From positions 47,168 through 111,167 of the forward strand of contig NZ_LNZC01000009.1 in assembly GCF_001467535.1 (NCBI RefSeq): a DNA stretch of 64,000 nucleotides, written 5' to 3'. The position numbers and the translations under genes were made by a program. The notes under the pieces are model-generated. The model made no database searches. It was not told the DNA's origin and was given only the letters and a program-made list of their open reading frames with translations. Origin of the DNA: Legionella worsleiensis. Lineage in GTDB: Bacteria; Pseudomonadota; Gammaproteobacteria; Legionellales; Legionellaceae. Below, in pieces: positions 18,841 to 28,566 of the stretch. The stretch's first letter is position 1, and the number at the start of each line of letters is the position of its first letter.

Positions 18841-20129
18841 ACCAGTAAAAAGCGGAAATTTTTCTGGATTTCGTTTAAATCGAACTGGTTCAAGTAAAGC
18901 GAGAAACTCATCCAGGCACTTAGTGCGGCCAAATCCTGAAAAGGAGGCGGCAGATAGACTGGATTGGTGAGTATACCTCGTTCTTTTAATTCACCCAGTA
19001 AGGGCAAATCATCGAGAATCAATTTACCAGTAAACAACAAAGGAATAGAATCGATTCGCTTTTGACTGATAGCAAAACGGATGTAATTATAAATCAGGAC
19101 AAAACCCTTGGCATAGGATAAATCTTTGGTAAATGGCCCACCGGTAGGCGTACTGCCTCTGAAAATTCGTACCGTCTGGTTATAACTGTCTTCTTCAGTC
19201 AATCCACATTCGATAAAATAGCGGTAAATATCGAGAAAATCAGCTCCTTTGGTCACCTTGTCTAACGCAATTACCCTATTGGTAATCTTTAACATGCGTC
19301 CCGGATAGGAAGAAAAGGTTACAATTTCAGTAATCACCGCCAATCCTTCCTGAATCACGCTGCTGGAAGGTGAACCCTTGGACAGAAAAAAACAATTAGG
19401 CTGCATGGCACCATTAAGCGTTGTTCCAACATGAACCCAACCCTCGTGCACTTCCAGATAGCGCAAATCACGATCACTAAACATGGCTTGCTGACTGAGT
19501 TTAATGCTGTCAGCACCAGCTGACGCATCCGCAACCATATCATCACTTACCATAACGGTGACTTTACTCGGATGTTTGGAGAAGAAATGCCCCAGGCGCG
19601 ACTGTAATATCTCCTGAGCCTGCAGGGGTGTATGACGCTTCAAATCAGCCTCAGATTGCAATTGCACATTAAGATTGGTCAATACATCAAACAGTAATGT
19701 TCCCATTTGAGACATTCGTGGTCCGCCAGCATAAAAAACATCATCTGGACTCCCATACAGCTCCATAGCCAGCTCACTGAACGATGGGGTTCCCCGAGCC
19801 GCCAACATTTGAGTGGCTCGGCTGTACTCTTCACACTGACGTCTGATTAATCGGGTTATAGTCGAGTACTGACCCAATTGATTCTGTGCATCACGCAGAA
19901 TCAAGCGAAATTCTTCCTGTTTCTCTCGAACATCAAAAGGTAAGGGCTTGTTGTCATAGTAGGCTTTATCGACTACGGGTAATTTTGCTCCCTTTGCTTT
20001 AAAAAACTCTTTTCTAACCGAATCATCCCATTTAATACTATCAAGAATCCTGATTTTGCGTTGCGCTTCCACGATGCGCCTGGACAACTCCTGTACAATC
20101 TGCAACTCGCCTGATTCTGATGGTGTCAT
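18837..20129 (-). CDS. DUF1704 (tyrosine/leucine carboxypeptidase-like) metallopeptidase
   Basis: 430 residues. The zinc motif is HEGWVH at about residue 229-234 (HExxxH, preceded by LRYLEV). This is the arrangement of the DUF1704 family, to which the eukaryotic tubulin tyrosine carboxypeptidase MATCAP belongs. A further downstream acidic ligand is expected but I cannot fix it by eye. It is the last of three leftward genes with dapA and a lipoprotein gene (9-base gap). Substrate in Legionella unknown. Confidence 0.8.
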   Translation of the reverse strand: MTPSESGELQIVQELSRRIVEAQRKIRILDSIKWDDSVRKEFFKAKGAKLPVVDKAYYDNKPLPFDVREKQEEFRLILRDAQNQLGQYSTITRLIRRQCEEYSRATQMLAARGTPSFSELAMELYGSPDDVFYAGGPRMSQMGTLLFDVLTNLNVQLQSEADLKRHTPLQAQEILQSRLGHFFSKHPSKVTVMVSDDMVADASAGADSIKLSQQAMFSDRDLRYLEVHEGWVHVGTTLNGAMQPNCFFLSKGSPSSSVIQEGLAVITEIVTFSSYPGRMLKITNRVIALDKVTKGADFLDIYRYFIECGLTEEDSYNQTVRIFRGSTPTGGPFTKDLSYAKGFVLIYNYIRFAISQKRIDSIPLLFTGKLILDDLPLLGELKERGILTNPVYLPPPFQDLAALSAWMSFSLYLNQFDLNEIQKNFRFLLV

Positions 20130-20138
20130 AACTAACCC

Positions 20139-20369
20139 TTATGAATTGGTGATATCTTCCCCGGGCGGCACAATACTGACTCGTGCATCCTGGTTTTGTG
20201 GCGGTAAATTATAAAAATTACTGATGTTCGCTTGAGTCAATGGAGGGGGTACAACCACTTTTACTCCATTATGACTTTGTAAATACACCGTCTCACCATT
20301 ACTGGCATAACGAGAGTTACACGCAGAAAGCACCAGAGTAGCAAGAACAATAAAACTCAATTTTTTCAC
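20139..20369 (-). CDS. Small outer-membrane lipoprotein downstream of dapA (BamC N-terminus-like)
   Basis: 76 residues from a GTG at 20367-20369 with GGGGA 5-6 bases upstream; a longer TTG start at 20381 fits the ribosome site less well. Signal KKLSFIVLATLVLSAC ends in a lipobox with Cys. The mature 60 residues are polar and proline-rich (YLQSHNGVKVVVPPPL, FYNLPPQNQDA). In E. coli the gene after dapA is bamC/nlpB, whose lipidated N-terminal tail looks similar. Here the two folded BamC domains are missing. Homology is an inference from position and style. Confidence 0.7.
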   Translation of the reverse strand: MKKLSFIVLATLVLSACNSRYASNGETVYLQSHNGVKVVVPPPLTQANISNFYNLPPQNQDARVSIVPPGEDITNS

Positions 20370-20381
20370 AACATTCCCCAA

Positions 20382-21254
20382 TTAAATCAACTCAAGATTT
20401 TTCAATGTTTGTTCCAATGCCTGATGATGTGTTTCGGATAATTCCGTAAGCGGCAATCGGATCTGTCCACTCATCAAGCCCATTTTACTCAAAGCCCATT
20501 TAACAGGAATTGGATTTGCTTCAACAAACAATAATTCATGTAAAGGCATTAACTGTTCGTGCAAACGCAAACATGCTGCCGAATCGCCATCCATTGCCAA
20601 ATCACACAATTTCGCCATTAATTTGGCCGCCACATTTGCAGTTACTGATATGACACCTTTGGCTCCAGCCAGCATCCATTGTGCCGCAGTTAAATCATCC
20701 CCGCTGTATACGTCTATTCGACCTTCAGACAAACGAAGAGTCTGTTGTAAACGAGTCATTTGACCTGTTGCTTCTTTAATTCCAACGATGTTGGATATTT
20801 TAGAAAGCCTGGCAACTGTTTCTGGTAAGAGATCACACGCAGTTCGACTTGGTACATTATATAAAATGATGGGGATAGCCACCGCCTCGGCAATAGTTTT
20901 GTAGTGCAGATACAAGCCTTCCTGAGTAGGTTTAATATAGGCAGGCGTCATAATTAACGCTGCATGAGCGCCATATTCCATAGCCTGTTGCGTTAAAGCG
21001 ACACACTCTTTAGTGGCATTCATCGCCGTTCCGGCAATTACGGGAACTCGCTCTTTAGCCTGTTCTATTACTGTTTTAATGACCAAAAGTTTTTCTTCAT
21101 GAGACAAAGTACCCGCCTCACCAGTTGTACCAGCAGCCACAAGGCCATGTGTTCCCATTTCAATGTGAAACTCCACCAGATCACGCAATTGTCTGACATC
21201 TACTTCGTCATTCTGCATGGGAGTCACCAAGGCGACTATACTTCCTCTAAACAT
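20382..21254 (-). CDS. dapA: 4-hydroxy-tetrahydrodipicolinate synthase
   Basis: 290 residues. Condenses pyruvate with aspartate semialdehyde (product of asd at 8.8 kb). TIM-barrel motifs are present: [14 protein letters not shown], the [12 protein letters not shown] tyrosine loop, and the Schiff-base lysine in VGIKEATG (about residue 161). First gene of the dapA-lipoprotein-DUF1704 group. Confidence 0.97.
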   Translation of the reverse strand: MFRGSIVALVTPMQNDEVDVRQLRDLVEFHIEMGTHGLVAAGTTGEAGTLSHEEKLLVIKTVIEQAKERVPVIAGTAMNATKECVALTQQAMEYGAHAALIMTPAYIKPTQEGLYLHYKTIAEAVAIPIILYNVPSRTACDLLPETVARLSKISNIVGIKEATGQMTRLQQTLRLSEGRIDVYSGDDLTAAQWMLAGAKGVISVTANVAAKLMAKLCDLAMDGDSAACLRLHEQLMPLHELLFVEANPIPVKWALSKMGLMSGQIRLPLTELSETHHQALEQTLKNLELI

Positions 21255-21581
21255 GCTGCCCTCTGTTTTTATTATAAGTTTCTCTTTATATTACTGGAAA
21301 ACAAGGGGCAGAGTAAATTTATATTAACTGGATAAACTCCGTACCACCCAAAAAAGCACTGAACGAATGCCACCCCTTACCTTTGCCCGTTTTTTTGTCC
21401 AAAACAGAACTGGATAAATCAAGACTCTGAGTCTTTGCATCAACCCTAATACATTGAACAGCCAATCCTTAGGCATCGATATTTATGTTTTTTTCTGACT
21501 TAACTGATCATGCATTTTACATATTTTATTATTTATGTACTAATATTGCATATGAGGGACAATTAAACGAGGAAGTCAACT
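21255..21581. other. Divergent dapA/lipoprotein intergenic region
   Basis: 327 bases without a credible ORF. The stretch before 21582 is very AT-rich (TTTTACATATTTTATTATTTATG) and ends in a GAGGAAG ribosome site. No repeat or stable hairpin stands out. Confidence 0.4.
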
Positions 21582-21830
21582 ATGAAAAAAATTATTGCAC
21601 CATTAATTCTTTTAGGCGCATCCAGTTTTATGCTCGTCAGTTGCACCAATGAACAGGTTGGTACAGCAGGCGGTGCAGCTTTGGGAGCAGGATTAGGATA
21701 TGCAGTATCTGGTGGTACAGGCTTAGGAACAGCCATTGGCGCCGGTGCTGGCGCATTGGTCGGTAATGCTGTTGGCAGAGAACAGGACAGACGGCAATAC
21801 TACTATTACGGCCGCCCCTATTATTACTAA
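21582..21830 (+). CDS. Glycine-zipper lipoprotein
   Basis: 82 residues. Lipoprotein signal MKKIIAPLILLGASSFMLVSC, then a glycine zipper spanning the middle (GTAGGAALGAGLGYAVSGG…IGAGAGALVGNAVG) and a Tyr-rich C-terminus (QYYYYGRPYYY). The pattern is that of small SlyB/Rick_17kDa-like outer-membrane lipoproteins. Strong GAGGAAG ribosome site. Monocistronic. Confidence 0.85.
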   Translation: MKKIIAPLILLGASSFMLVSCTNEQVGTAGGAALGAGLGYAVSGGTGLGTAIGAGAGALVGNAVGREQDRRQYYYYGRPYYY

Positions 21831-22013
21831 TTGGCGTTCGTCATTACACAAATGCTCATTTAGATTAAATTTTTGCCTAATTACCCTGATTTATTCATTA
21901 TCAGATAAATCAGGGTTAAGTATTTCTGAAAAAATCGTATCAAATCATGCAGCAAGGTAAAAATCATTGCTATACTTTTGGAATAAAAATAATAAATATC
22001 AAGGATTTCAGGC

Positions 22014-22796
22014 ATGAGACTGATGAAAAAGGTCGCTGTAGTTACTGGTTCCGCCAGCGGAATAGGCAAAGAAATTGCCATGCTTTACGCCAGAGAAGGC
22101 GCAAAAGTCGCAATTGCCGATCTCAATATTGAAGGGGCAATGCGCACCGCAGATGAAATTAACTCTCTTGGTGGTCAGGCCATGGCACTAGCCATGAATG
22201 TGATCGATGAAGATCAGGTCAATAATGGAATAGATGCTGTAGCTGAGCGTTTCGGAAGCATAGATATTCTGGTAAGCAACGCCGGGATTCAACACATAGA
22301 ATCTGTAGATAACCTTGCCTTTGCAGAGTGGAAAAAACTGCTCGCCATTCATCTTGATGGGGCATTTTTAACAACTCGTGCTGCCTTAAAGCATATGTAC
22401 GCTGCTAATCAGGGAGGGAGCATTATCTATATTGGGTCAGTTCATTCCAAAGAGGCCTCCGTACTCAAAGCGCCCTACGTCACAGCAAAACATGGTTTAC
22501 TTGGCTTGTGCCGAGTTGTCGCTAAAGAAGGGGCAGCTCATAAGGTCAGGGCAAACGTCATTTGTCCTGGTTTTGTACGCACCCCGCTCGTAGAAAAACA
22601 AATTCCTGAACAAGCCAAAGAATTAGGAATCAGTGAACACGATGTCATAACAAAAATAATGCTAAAAAATACAGTCGATGGGGAATTTACTACCTCTGAC
22701 GATGTTGCACAAACCGCATTATTTTTTGCCGCCTTTGAGTCAAATGCACTAACCGGCCAATCCTTGATCGTCAGTCATGGATGGTTCATGGAGTAA
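22014..22796 (+). CDS. bdhA: 3-hydroxybutyrate dehydrogenase
   Basis: 260-residue short-chain dehydrogenase. [12 protein letters not shown] cofactor motif, NAGIQHIE, catalytic Ser in GSVHS and YVTAKHG (Tyr-x3-Lys), and the C-terminal SHGWFME typical of BdhA. Oxidises 3-hydroxybutyrate to acetoacetate during use of polyhydroxybutyrate, a Legionella carbon store. ATG at 22014 has AAGGA about 9 bases upstream; ATG at 22023 is an alternative. In L. pneumophila I recall patD following it in an operon; here the next gene is motA. Confidence 0.92.
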   Translation: MRLMKKVAVVTGSASGIGKEIAMLYAREGAKVAIADLNIEGAMRTADEINSLGGQAMALAMNVIDEDQVNNGIDAVAERFGSIDILVSNAGIQHIESVDNLAFAEWKKLLAIHLDGAFLTTRAALKHMYAANQGGSIIYIGSVHSKEASVLKAPYVTAKHGLLGLCRVVAKEGAAHKVRANVICPGFVRTPLVEKQIPEQAKELGISEHDVITKIMLKNTVDGEFTTSDDVAQTALFFAAFESNALTGQSLIVSHGWFME

Positions 22797-22986
22797 ACGA
22801 GAAATAAATTATAGGCACCAGAAAAGAGCCTGTTGTTCTTGCCTGGTCGCAGCACTACAGCGTGAAGGGTTAAACTGATGTTCCTGACTGAGATTAAGTC
22901 CGTTTCCGGGCAAGAGATTATAAAAACAAGATGATGTTAGGTGTTCGAAAAAACGCAAATAACGAAACGTTTCAGGATGATAAAAG

Positions 22987-23892
22987 ATGCTAATTATTGT
23001 AGGTTACATTGTTATATTGCTTTGTGTATTTGGCGGATTCGCCCTCTCCGGTGGTCATCTTGCCGCAATATTTCAACCACTTGAACTGTTGATCATTGGC
23101 GGTGCAGCAATTGGATCATTCATAGTTGGTAATAATACTACAGTAATTAAAGCTGTTCTTAAGGCGCTTCCTGCCGTATTTCGCGGCCAAAAATCTGCAA
23201 AAACCATGTCTGTAGACTTGCTTGGCCTGCTCTATAATCTGTTAAACAAGGCCAGACAACAGGGTTTGATGTCGCTTGAGAACGATATTGACGATCCCCA
23301 TCAAAGTCCGATTTTTAGCAACTATCCCACAATACTCGCCAAACACCACATCATCGAATTTATTTGCGATTATCTCAGATTAATCATCACCTCCAATATG
23401 CAACCCTTTCAACTGGAGGCATTAATGGATATGGAAATTGATTCTCATCATGAAGAAGAAATGATCCCTGCCAATTCCATTACTAAGCTTGCCGACGGAA
23501 TGCCCGCTTTTGGTATCGTAGCCGCAGTTTTGGGCGTGGTGCATACCATGGAATCCATTAGTTTACCTCCTTCAGAATTAGGGGTTTTAATTGCCCATGC
23601 CCTGGTAGGAACATTTTTGGGTATTTTATTAGGTTATGGATTTGTAGGCCCCATAGCCACTGCAATGGAACAACGTGCAAATCAGACGCAACTCATGCTC
23701 CAATGCATCAAAGTAACTATTCTGGCAAGCTTGCATAATAACCCACCAATCATATCCGTAGAATTTGGTCGAAAAGTGCTGTTTTCATCGCAAAGACCTT
23801 CGTTTAGTCAGTTAAACGATGAAATCAAAAATGCAAAACCGGGTGCAGCGGGTGCTGATTCAAAACAAACAACAGAAACTCCTTCTAGTTAG
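22987..23892 (+). CDS. motA: Flagellar motor stator protein MotA/PomA family
   Basis: 301 residues with four membrane segments: about 1-20, 30-50, and a pair in the C-terminal half (MPAFGIVAAVLGVVHTM and LVGTFLGILLGYGFVGPIA). The cytoplasmic loop lies between the pairs. The proline-containing DGMPAFGIVAAVLGV is a MotA hallmark. With MotB it forms the ion-conducting stator. Ends 9 bases before motB. Legionella has a second motAB pair elsewhere as I recall, so the role of this one is not fixed. Confidence 0.93.
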   Translation: MLIIVGYIVILLCVFGGFALSGGHLAAIFQPLELLIIGGAAIGSFIVGNNTTVIKAVLKALPAVFRGQKSAKTMSVDLLGLLYNLLNKARQQGLMSLENDIDDPHQSPIFSNYPTILAKHHIIEFICDYLRLIITSNMQPFQLEALMDMEIDSHHEEEMIPANSITKLADGMPAFGIVAAVLGVVHTMESISLPPSELGVLIAHALVGTFLGILLGYGFVGPIATAMEQRANQTQLMLQCIKVTILASLHNNPPIISVEFGRKVLFSSQRPSFSQLNDEIKNAKPGAAGADSKQTTETPSS

Positions 23893-23901
23893 AGCCTGAA
23901 C

Positions 23902-24831
23902 ATGAGTGAAATAAACGATATTAGCGATTCAACTGACGATAGCGGTGATAAGAAAGATAAAAAGGATAAAAAATCCGCAAGCCAACCTATCATCAGAAAA
24001 ATCAAAAAGCACAAACATCAACATCATGGAGGATCATGGAAAATTGCCTATGCAGACTTCGTAACAGCGATGATGGCTTTTTTCTTACTCATGTGGCTGG
24101 TTTCCTCTTTAAACAAAGCACAAAAAGCAGGCATATCAGAATACTTCAAACAACCAATGAAGGTAGCCCTGTTTGGAGGTGAAAGCTTAGGCAATAGAAA
24201 AATTAATGTTAAAGGTGGCGGCCCAAATATTGAGAGCGAACAGGGGCAAGTTTCTGCCAATGACAAACCATTAAACAAACAAAAAATTGCCCAAAACACC
24301 GAATTGATTGGAACAAAACAAGTAGAGCTGAAAAAACTTGAAGAACTCAAAACACAAATTACTCTGAGCATGGAGCAAGATCCCGCACTTGCCGGCTTAA
24401 AAAAACAACTGTTAATGGATGTAGTATCCGATGGTCTTAGGATTCAGCTTATAGACAATCAGAAAAAACCGATGTTTGATGTAGGTTCTGATAAAATTAA
24501 CCCCGATATTCAACCCATACTGACTAAAATTGTAAAAGTACTCAATGCAGTGCCCAATAAAATAACCATTCAAGGCCACACCGATGCCAATCCCTACCAT
24601 AATCCTGAAGAATTGGAATACACCAACTGGGAATTATCCGCTCAAAGAGCAAACGCAGCACGTAGAGCCCTGGTAAAAGCGGGTATGAGTGAAGATAAAG
24701 TCATGACTGTTTCAGGATTTTCCTCTACCATTCTCTTGAATAAAGCCAATCCCTTAAGCCCTGAAAACAGGCGTATTAGTATTATCGTCATGAAAAAAGG
24801 AGCTGAAGAGAAAATCAAAACAAATAAATAG
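23902..24831 (+). CDS. motB: Flagellar motor stator protein MotB
   Basis: 309 residues. Charged N-terminus, then GGSWKIAYADFVTAMMAFF with the proton-binding Asp at the head of the single membrane segment, a plug/linker region, and a C-terminal OmpA-like peptidoglycan-binding domain (QGHTDANPY, NWELSAQRANAARRAL, NRRISIIV). Operon partner of motA. Confidence 0.95.
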   Translation: MSEINDISDSTDDSGDKKDKKDKKSASQPIIRKIKKHKHQHHGGSWKIAYADFVTAMMAFFLLMWLVSSLNKAQKAGISEYFKQPMKVALFGGESLGNRKINVKGGGPNIESEQGQVSANDKPLNKQKIAQNTELIGTKQVELKKLEELKTQITLSMEQDPALAGLKKQLLMDVVSDGLRIQLIDNQKKPMFDVGSDKINPDIQPILTKIVKVLNAVPNKITIQGHTDANPYHNPEELEYTNWELSAQRANAARRALVKAGMSEDKVMTVSGFSSTILLNKANPLSPENRRISIIVMKKGAEEKIKTNK

Positions 24832-25039
24832 CCCTTAGTTTCCAGTCAAACGCAGTTCAAACAACTCATTTATCCAGTGCATAGCAGACTGCATATCACT
24901 AAAACATTGCTTGCTTTGTTTTAAGGACTTGGATATGATTTAGGATAAATTGTTAAAATATTAAATCTATAGTGCTAATATTAAACAAAATTAAAGGACG
25001 GCTTTTAAAAAATTTGTGCAATGAAATGAGGATCTTTTC

Positions 25040-26332
25040 ATGTCTTTAAATGAATCTGCAACGGTTGTTTCACCTCTGGCCACACACCAATCATCAGATT
25101 GGCGCAAGCAAGATACGGTTTGGATGTTAAGCCTTTATGGCACGGCAATTGGAGCCGGCACTCTTTTTCTTCCCATAGACGCAGGATTAAACGGAATAGT
25201 ACCTCTGATTATCATGGCATTATTGGCTTTTCTCATGACCTACTATTCTCACCGGGCATTATGCCGATTTGTGTTATCCGGTTCGACCCCACACAATGAC
25301 ATTACTGAAGTTGTTGAAGAGCATTTTGGTCCCTTTGCCGGAAGGATGCTAACTGCCTTATATTTCTTTGCTATTTATCCCATTTTATTGATGTACAGTG
25401 TAGCAATTACCAATACAACAGAAAGCTTTATTGTGAATCAACTGGGGCTTAATGCACCGCCACGAGCCCTGCTTGCAATTATTCTGATTTTGGCATTGAT
25501 GGGTATAGTGCGTTTGGGTCAGGAAATTATTGTTAAATCAATGTCTTTTATGGTCTATCCTTTTGCGACTGTTTTATTTCTTCTGTCACTGTACTTAATT
25601 CCTCAATGGAATAATGCCATATTACAGCAAAGTAACTCCCTGCAGGCCAATGGCGGTCATGGATTGTTGATGACGCTGTGGCTCATTATTCCGGTTATGG
25701 TTTTTTCTTTTAATCATTCCCCGATAATCTCGTCATTTGCAGTAAGCCAAAAACAACAATACGGCAAGCATGCAGATAAACGCAGTTCATTAATTATGAA
25801 ATACAGCCACGTGATGATGGTATGTTCAGTGATGTTCTTCGTATTCAGCTGTGTCTTTAGCTTGTCACCCCAGGACTTAATGCAGGCCAAGCAACAGAAT
25901 ATTTCCATATTGTCTTACCTCGCAAATCACTTTAATACGCCCATTATTGCCTATATAGCTCCCCTGATTGCGTTTATTGCCATTTCAAAATCTTTTCTTG
26001 GCCACTATCTTGGCGCTAAAGAGGGAATGAGCGGTATTATCGTCAAATCGCTAAAATATTCTGGCAAAACCATCAGTAAAAACGCATTACAGAGAATTAT
26101 TGAACTGTTTATGATTCTCACCTGTTGGCTTGTTGCAACGATCAATCCCAATATTTTAAAAATGATAGAAACATTAGGCGGACCAGTGATCGCTTTGCTG
26201 TTGTTTATCATGCCCATGTATGCAATCTCCCGAATTCCTGCAATGAAACAATACGGCAATCAAATGAGTAATGTCTTCATTACCGTTATGGGAATCATTT
26301 CCATATCAGCAATTATTTACGGGTTAATTTAA
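25040..26332 (+). CDS. sdaC: SdaC-type amino acid permease (HAAAP family)
   Basis: 430 residues, about 11 membrane segments. The first segment GTAIGAGTLFLPIDAG and stretches such as HRALCRFVLSGS, ITEVVEEHFGPFAG, MVFSFNHSPIISSF and FLGHYLGAKEGMSG follow E. coli SdaC closely. Expected to import serine or a related amino acid, a main carbon source for Legionella; substrate not proven. Monocistronic. Confidence 0.88.
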   Translation: MSLNESATVVSPLATHQSSDWRKQDTVWMLSLYGTAIGAGTLFLPIDAGLNGIVPLIIMALLAFLMTYYSHRALCRFVLSGSTPHNDITEVVEEHFGPFAGRMLTALYFFAIYPILLMYSVAITNTTESFIVNQLGLNAPPRALLAIILILALMGIVRLGQEIIVKSMSFMVYPFATVLFLLSLYLIPQWNNAILQQSNSLQANGGHGLLMTLWLIIPVMVFSFNHSPIISSFAVSQKQQYGKHADKRSSLIMKYSHVMMVCSVMFFVFSCVFSLSPQDLMQAKQQNISILSYLANHFNTPIIAYIAPLIAFIAISKSFLGHYLGAKEGMSGIIVKSLKYSGKTISKNALQRIIELFMILTCWLVATINPNILKMIETLGGPVIALLLFIMPMYAISRIPAMKQYGNQMSNVFITVMGIISISAIIYGLI

Positions 26333-26363
26333 ATCAGATTTAATTTCTAAGCGCAAGAATTAG

Positions 26364-26412
26364 CCAGCGCAATACATGATTAGACCCCAGGGTTAATCAT
26401 GTATTGCGCTGG
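26364..26412. terminator. Long perfect hairpin after sdaC
   Basis: 19-bp arms (CCAGCGCAATACATGATTA and its complement) around an 11-base GACCCCAGGGT loop, 32 bases after the sdaC stop. The T tract is weak on both strands. It sits between convergent sdaC and ankK and may serve both. It could also be a palindromic repeat. Confidence 0.5.
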
Positions 26413-26542
26413 TTGATTCAAAAAAATTGCCTCCAAGCGGGTTGCAGCTTCCCATTTACGTCACCCTGAGTACCCTTGATGAGTAAGGGTCTTCTCAATC
26501 TAAGATGATTTAAATAAACCGGAACGTTAGAAAAAATAATGA

Positions 26543-28483
26543 TTAAACACTGATTCGAAAGCTCTGAGGTATATGCAAAATTGAATGAGTAAATTCGCCT
26601 TGCAGTAAAGGCAGTTGTGTTTGCGTAAAAAACGAAAAATACTCCCTAATTTCAGGTTTCAATCGCTCATGTTCACGATCAATCAGGGCATTTATTTCCC
26701 CTTGGGTAGTAGTCCATCCCATCAATCCCCTAATTTTTCGGACTATCCACAATCTACTTCTTAACTGTCTAATATAGAACAAACCTGCGCATTCTAAAGG
26801 AGTTGAGTGTCCATTAATGTCGTGTTTTAGCTGCACCAGAATTTTTTTTAATTCAGGATTATCCCTATTAGATTTTAGATATCTGGAAACACAGGCAATA
26901 GCCAGATTTTTTTGACTTTTTAAACAGAAACGATGATCTTCACCAATATCGCAAAGGATGTCTTTAAACTGTTGGTATGAAGCGGCCTGAATCACTCTAT
27001 CCAGATAAGAGGTGAGGTATTTATAATCTTCTACCTTTTCGCAACGATTAAAATGTTGAAATGCTTTTGATTTAATAGCGCCATGCTCCAACAAATGCCG
27101 CATGGTAAAACGAATATCCTGGCGAACGTCATCAGAGTCTGCTGCCACTTGCTGTACTTTGTCGAGAGCACAATCCAAAGGCGTTTTACCTTGATTATTT
27201 TTTTCGTTAATCAAATGCCCGAATTTTTGTAATGTTTCTTCATAACGATAATCACCAAGCTTAATTGCTATATGAAGCGGCGTGTCACCATCATCTATTC
27301 CATCAACGGAATGACACAAATCCTGGTGGGTTTTAAGGGTATTTTCGATATTTTCAATAAATCGGGGCGCTATTTTTTCATCTTTTGGGATGATGTCATC
27401 CAGTAATCGCTTCTTTTCATCAGCAGTTACGTTGAGGAGAAAGAGACGAAATTCCTTGATGGAAAAAAGTACCGCTCTTAATTGTGCTTGTCTGGCAACC
27501 GCTGCCTGAGTTATTTGGGCAATTTGCGCTTTATCTATTGCTTTATGTTCATCCAAACATTGGGTTAGAGACGTCTTGATTAATTCATCCGTCAGTAAAA
27601 TATGTTTGTAAAAAGACAGCCACTTGGCTTTTTTAAATTCCGGCAGATGTCTTAATTGCGCAAACGATGCCACTTCCGGTTCATAACGATATTCTTTACT
27701 ATTCCATGGATTTGGAAACAAACTGGGCTTTGTCGGCCAATAAGAATTAGCAGAATCTCTGATGTAAGGAAAATTCAGCAAATCTCTGGCAGTTATATTA
27801 AACGCATTATCGCTATTGCAGTAATGGGACAGTCTTGTTTCATAAAACGACATAATACTGTCAGCAAACATTAAATCGTGATCTATTTTAAAAAAAACCA
27901 CCCGAGGCTTACCGCCATCTTCAACCAGATAAAAGCCAAAATTTCCTTTATGCAAATCATCTTCTTCGAGAGTAAATGAACTGGCAAATATGCTGGCCAA
28001 TGATGCAAAATCAATGCTGAGCGTGCCTGATTGATGAGCGGTCACTAATGATTGAAAAAAAGTCGATGGTAATTTATCGAGAAAATAAAGGGGTATCTGA
28101 ACTGCGGATTGTACTGATGTTTTTCTTAATTGGCTTAATGAACCTGATGGATCCAAAAAATAAAAGCGACGACCAAGTCCTGCATTGTTTTCTACAACAT
28201 AACATAAATGCTCAATTCCCAAACCGACAATTCGTTCCGAATCATCCAATACCAATTTGGCTCGCGGAGTTGAATTCTTCAACATGAAGAGACTGGCTAA
28301 TGCGCTAAAGGCAATTTCCAGTCTTGAAAATTGAGGATTGCCATGTTTATTTTTTTTGAAAATAAGCTTAAACGGTTTTTGTGCACCGTCAGGAGGTGTG
28401 TAGAGTGCGTCAGGATAGACTTCATGCCCGGTGAGCAAAGGCTTTGCAAGAGTAATGGCATTGATGTTGTATGATGAAACCAT
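26543..28483 (-). CDS. ankK: AnkK/LegA5 effector: ankyrin protein with PI3-kinase-like N-terminal domain
   Basis: About 646 residues from ATG at 28483; a TTG five codons upstream is possible and neither start has a strong ribosome site. Using the longer numbering, DDLHKGNFGFYL at about 180-190 and FFKIDHDLMFAD at about 202-212 form the catalytic loop and metal-binding motif of lipid/protein kinases, as in the OpiA-like PI3-kinase group to which LegA5 has been assigned in the literature as I recall. A possible nucleotide-binding lysine lies in LIFKK near 46-50. Ankyrin-like repeats span about 400-475 (DGDTPLHIAIKLGD, QGKTPLDCALDK). Context fits lpg2322. Confidence 0.85.
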   Translation of the reverse strand: MVSSYNINAITLAKPLLTGHEVYPDALYTPPDGAQKPFKLIFKKNKHGNPQFSRLEIAFSALASLFMLKNSTPRAKLVLDDSERIVGLGIEHLCYVVENNAGLGRRFYFLDPSGSLSQLRKTSVQSAVQIPLYFLDKLPSTFFQSLVTAHQSGTLSIDFASLASIFASSFTLEEDDLHKGNFGFYLVEDGGKPRVVFFKIDHDLMFADSIMSFYETRLSHYCNSDNAFNITARDLLNFPYIRDSANSYWPTKPSLFPNPWNSKEYRYEPEVASFAQLRHLPEFKKAKWLSFYKHILLTDELIKTSLTQCLDEHKAIDKAQIAQITQAAVARQAQLRAVLFSIKEFRLFLLNVTADEKKRLLDDIIPKDEKIAPRFIENIENTLKTHQDLCHSVDGIDDGDTPLHIAIKLGDYRYEETLQKFGHLINEKNNQGKTPLDCALDKVQQVAADSDDVRQDIRFTMRHLLEHGAIKSKAFQHFNRCEKVEDYKYLTSYLDRVIQAASYQQFKDILCDIGEDHRFCLKSQKNLAIACVSRYLKSNRDNPELKKILVQLKHDINGHSTPLECAGLFYIRQLRSRLWIVRKIRGLMGWTTTQGEINALIDREHERLKPEIREYFSFFTQTQLPLLQGEFTHSILHIPQSFRISV

Positions 28484-28566
28484 CAGGAGAGAGCTCAAAT
28501 AAAAAGTTCATTATTTTAACATGCTGACTAAAAAAATCAAAATCCTGGCGGGACTTTAACCTGTCA

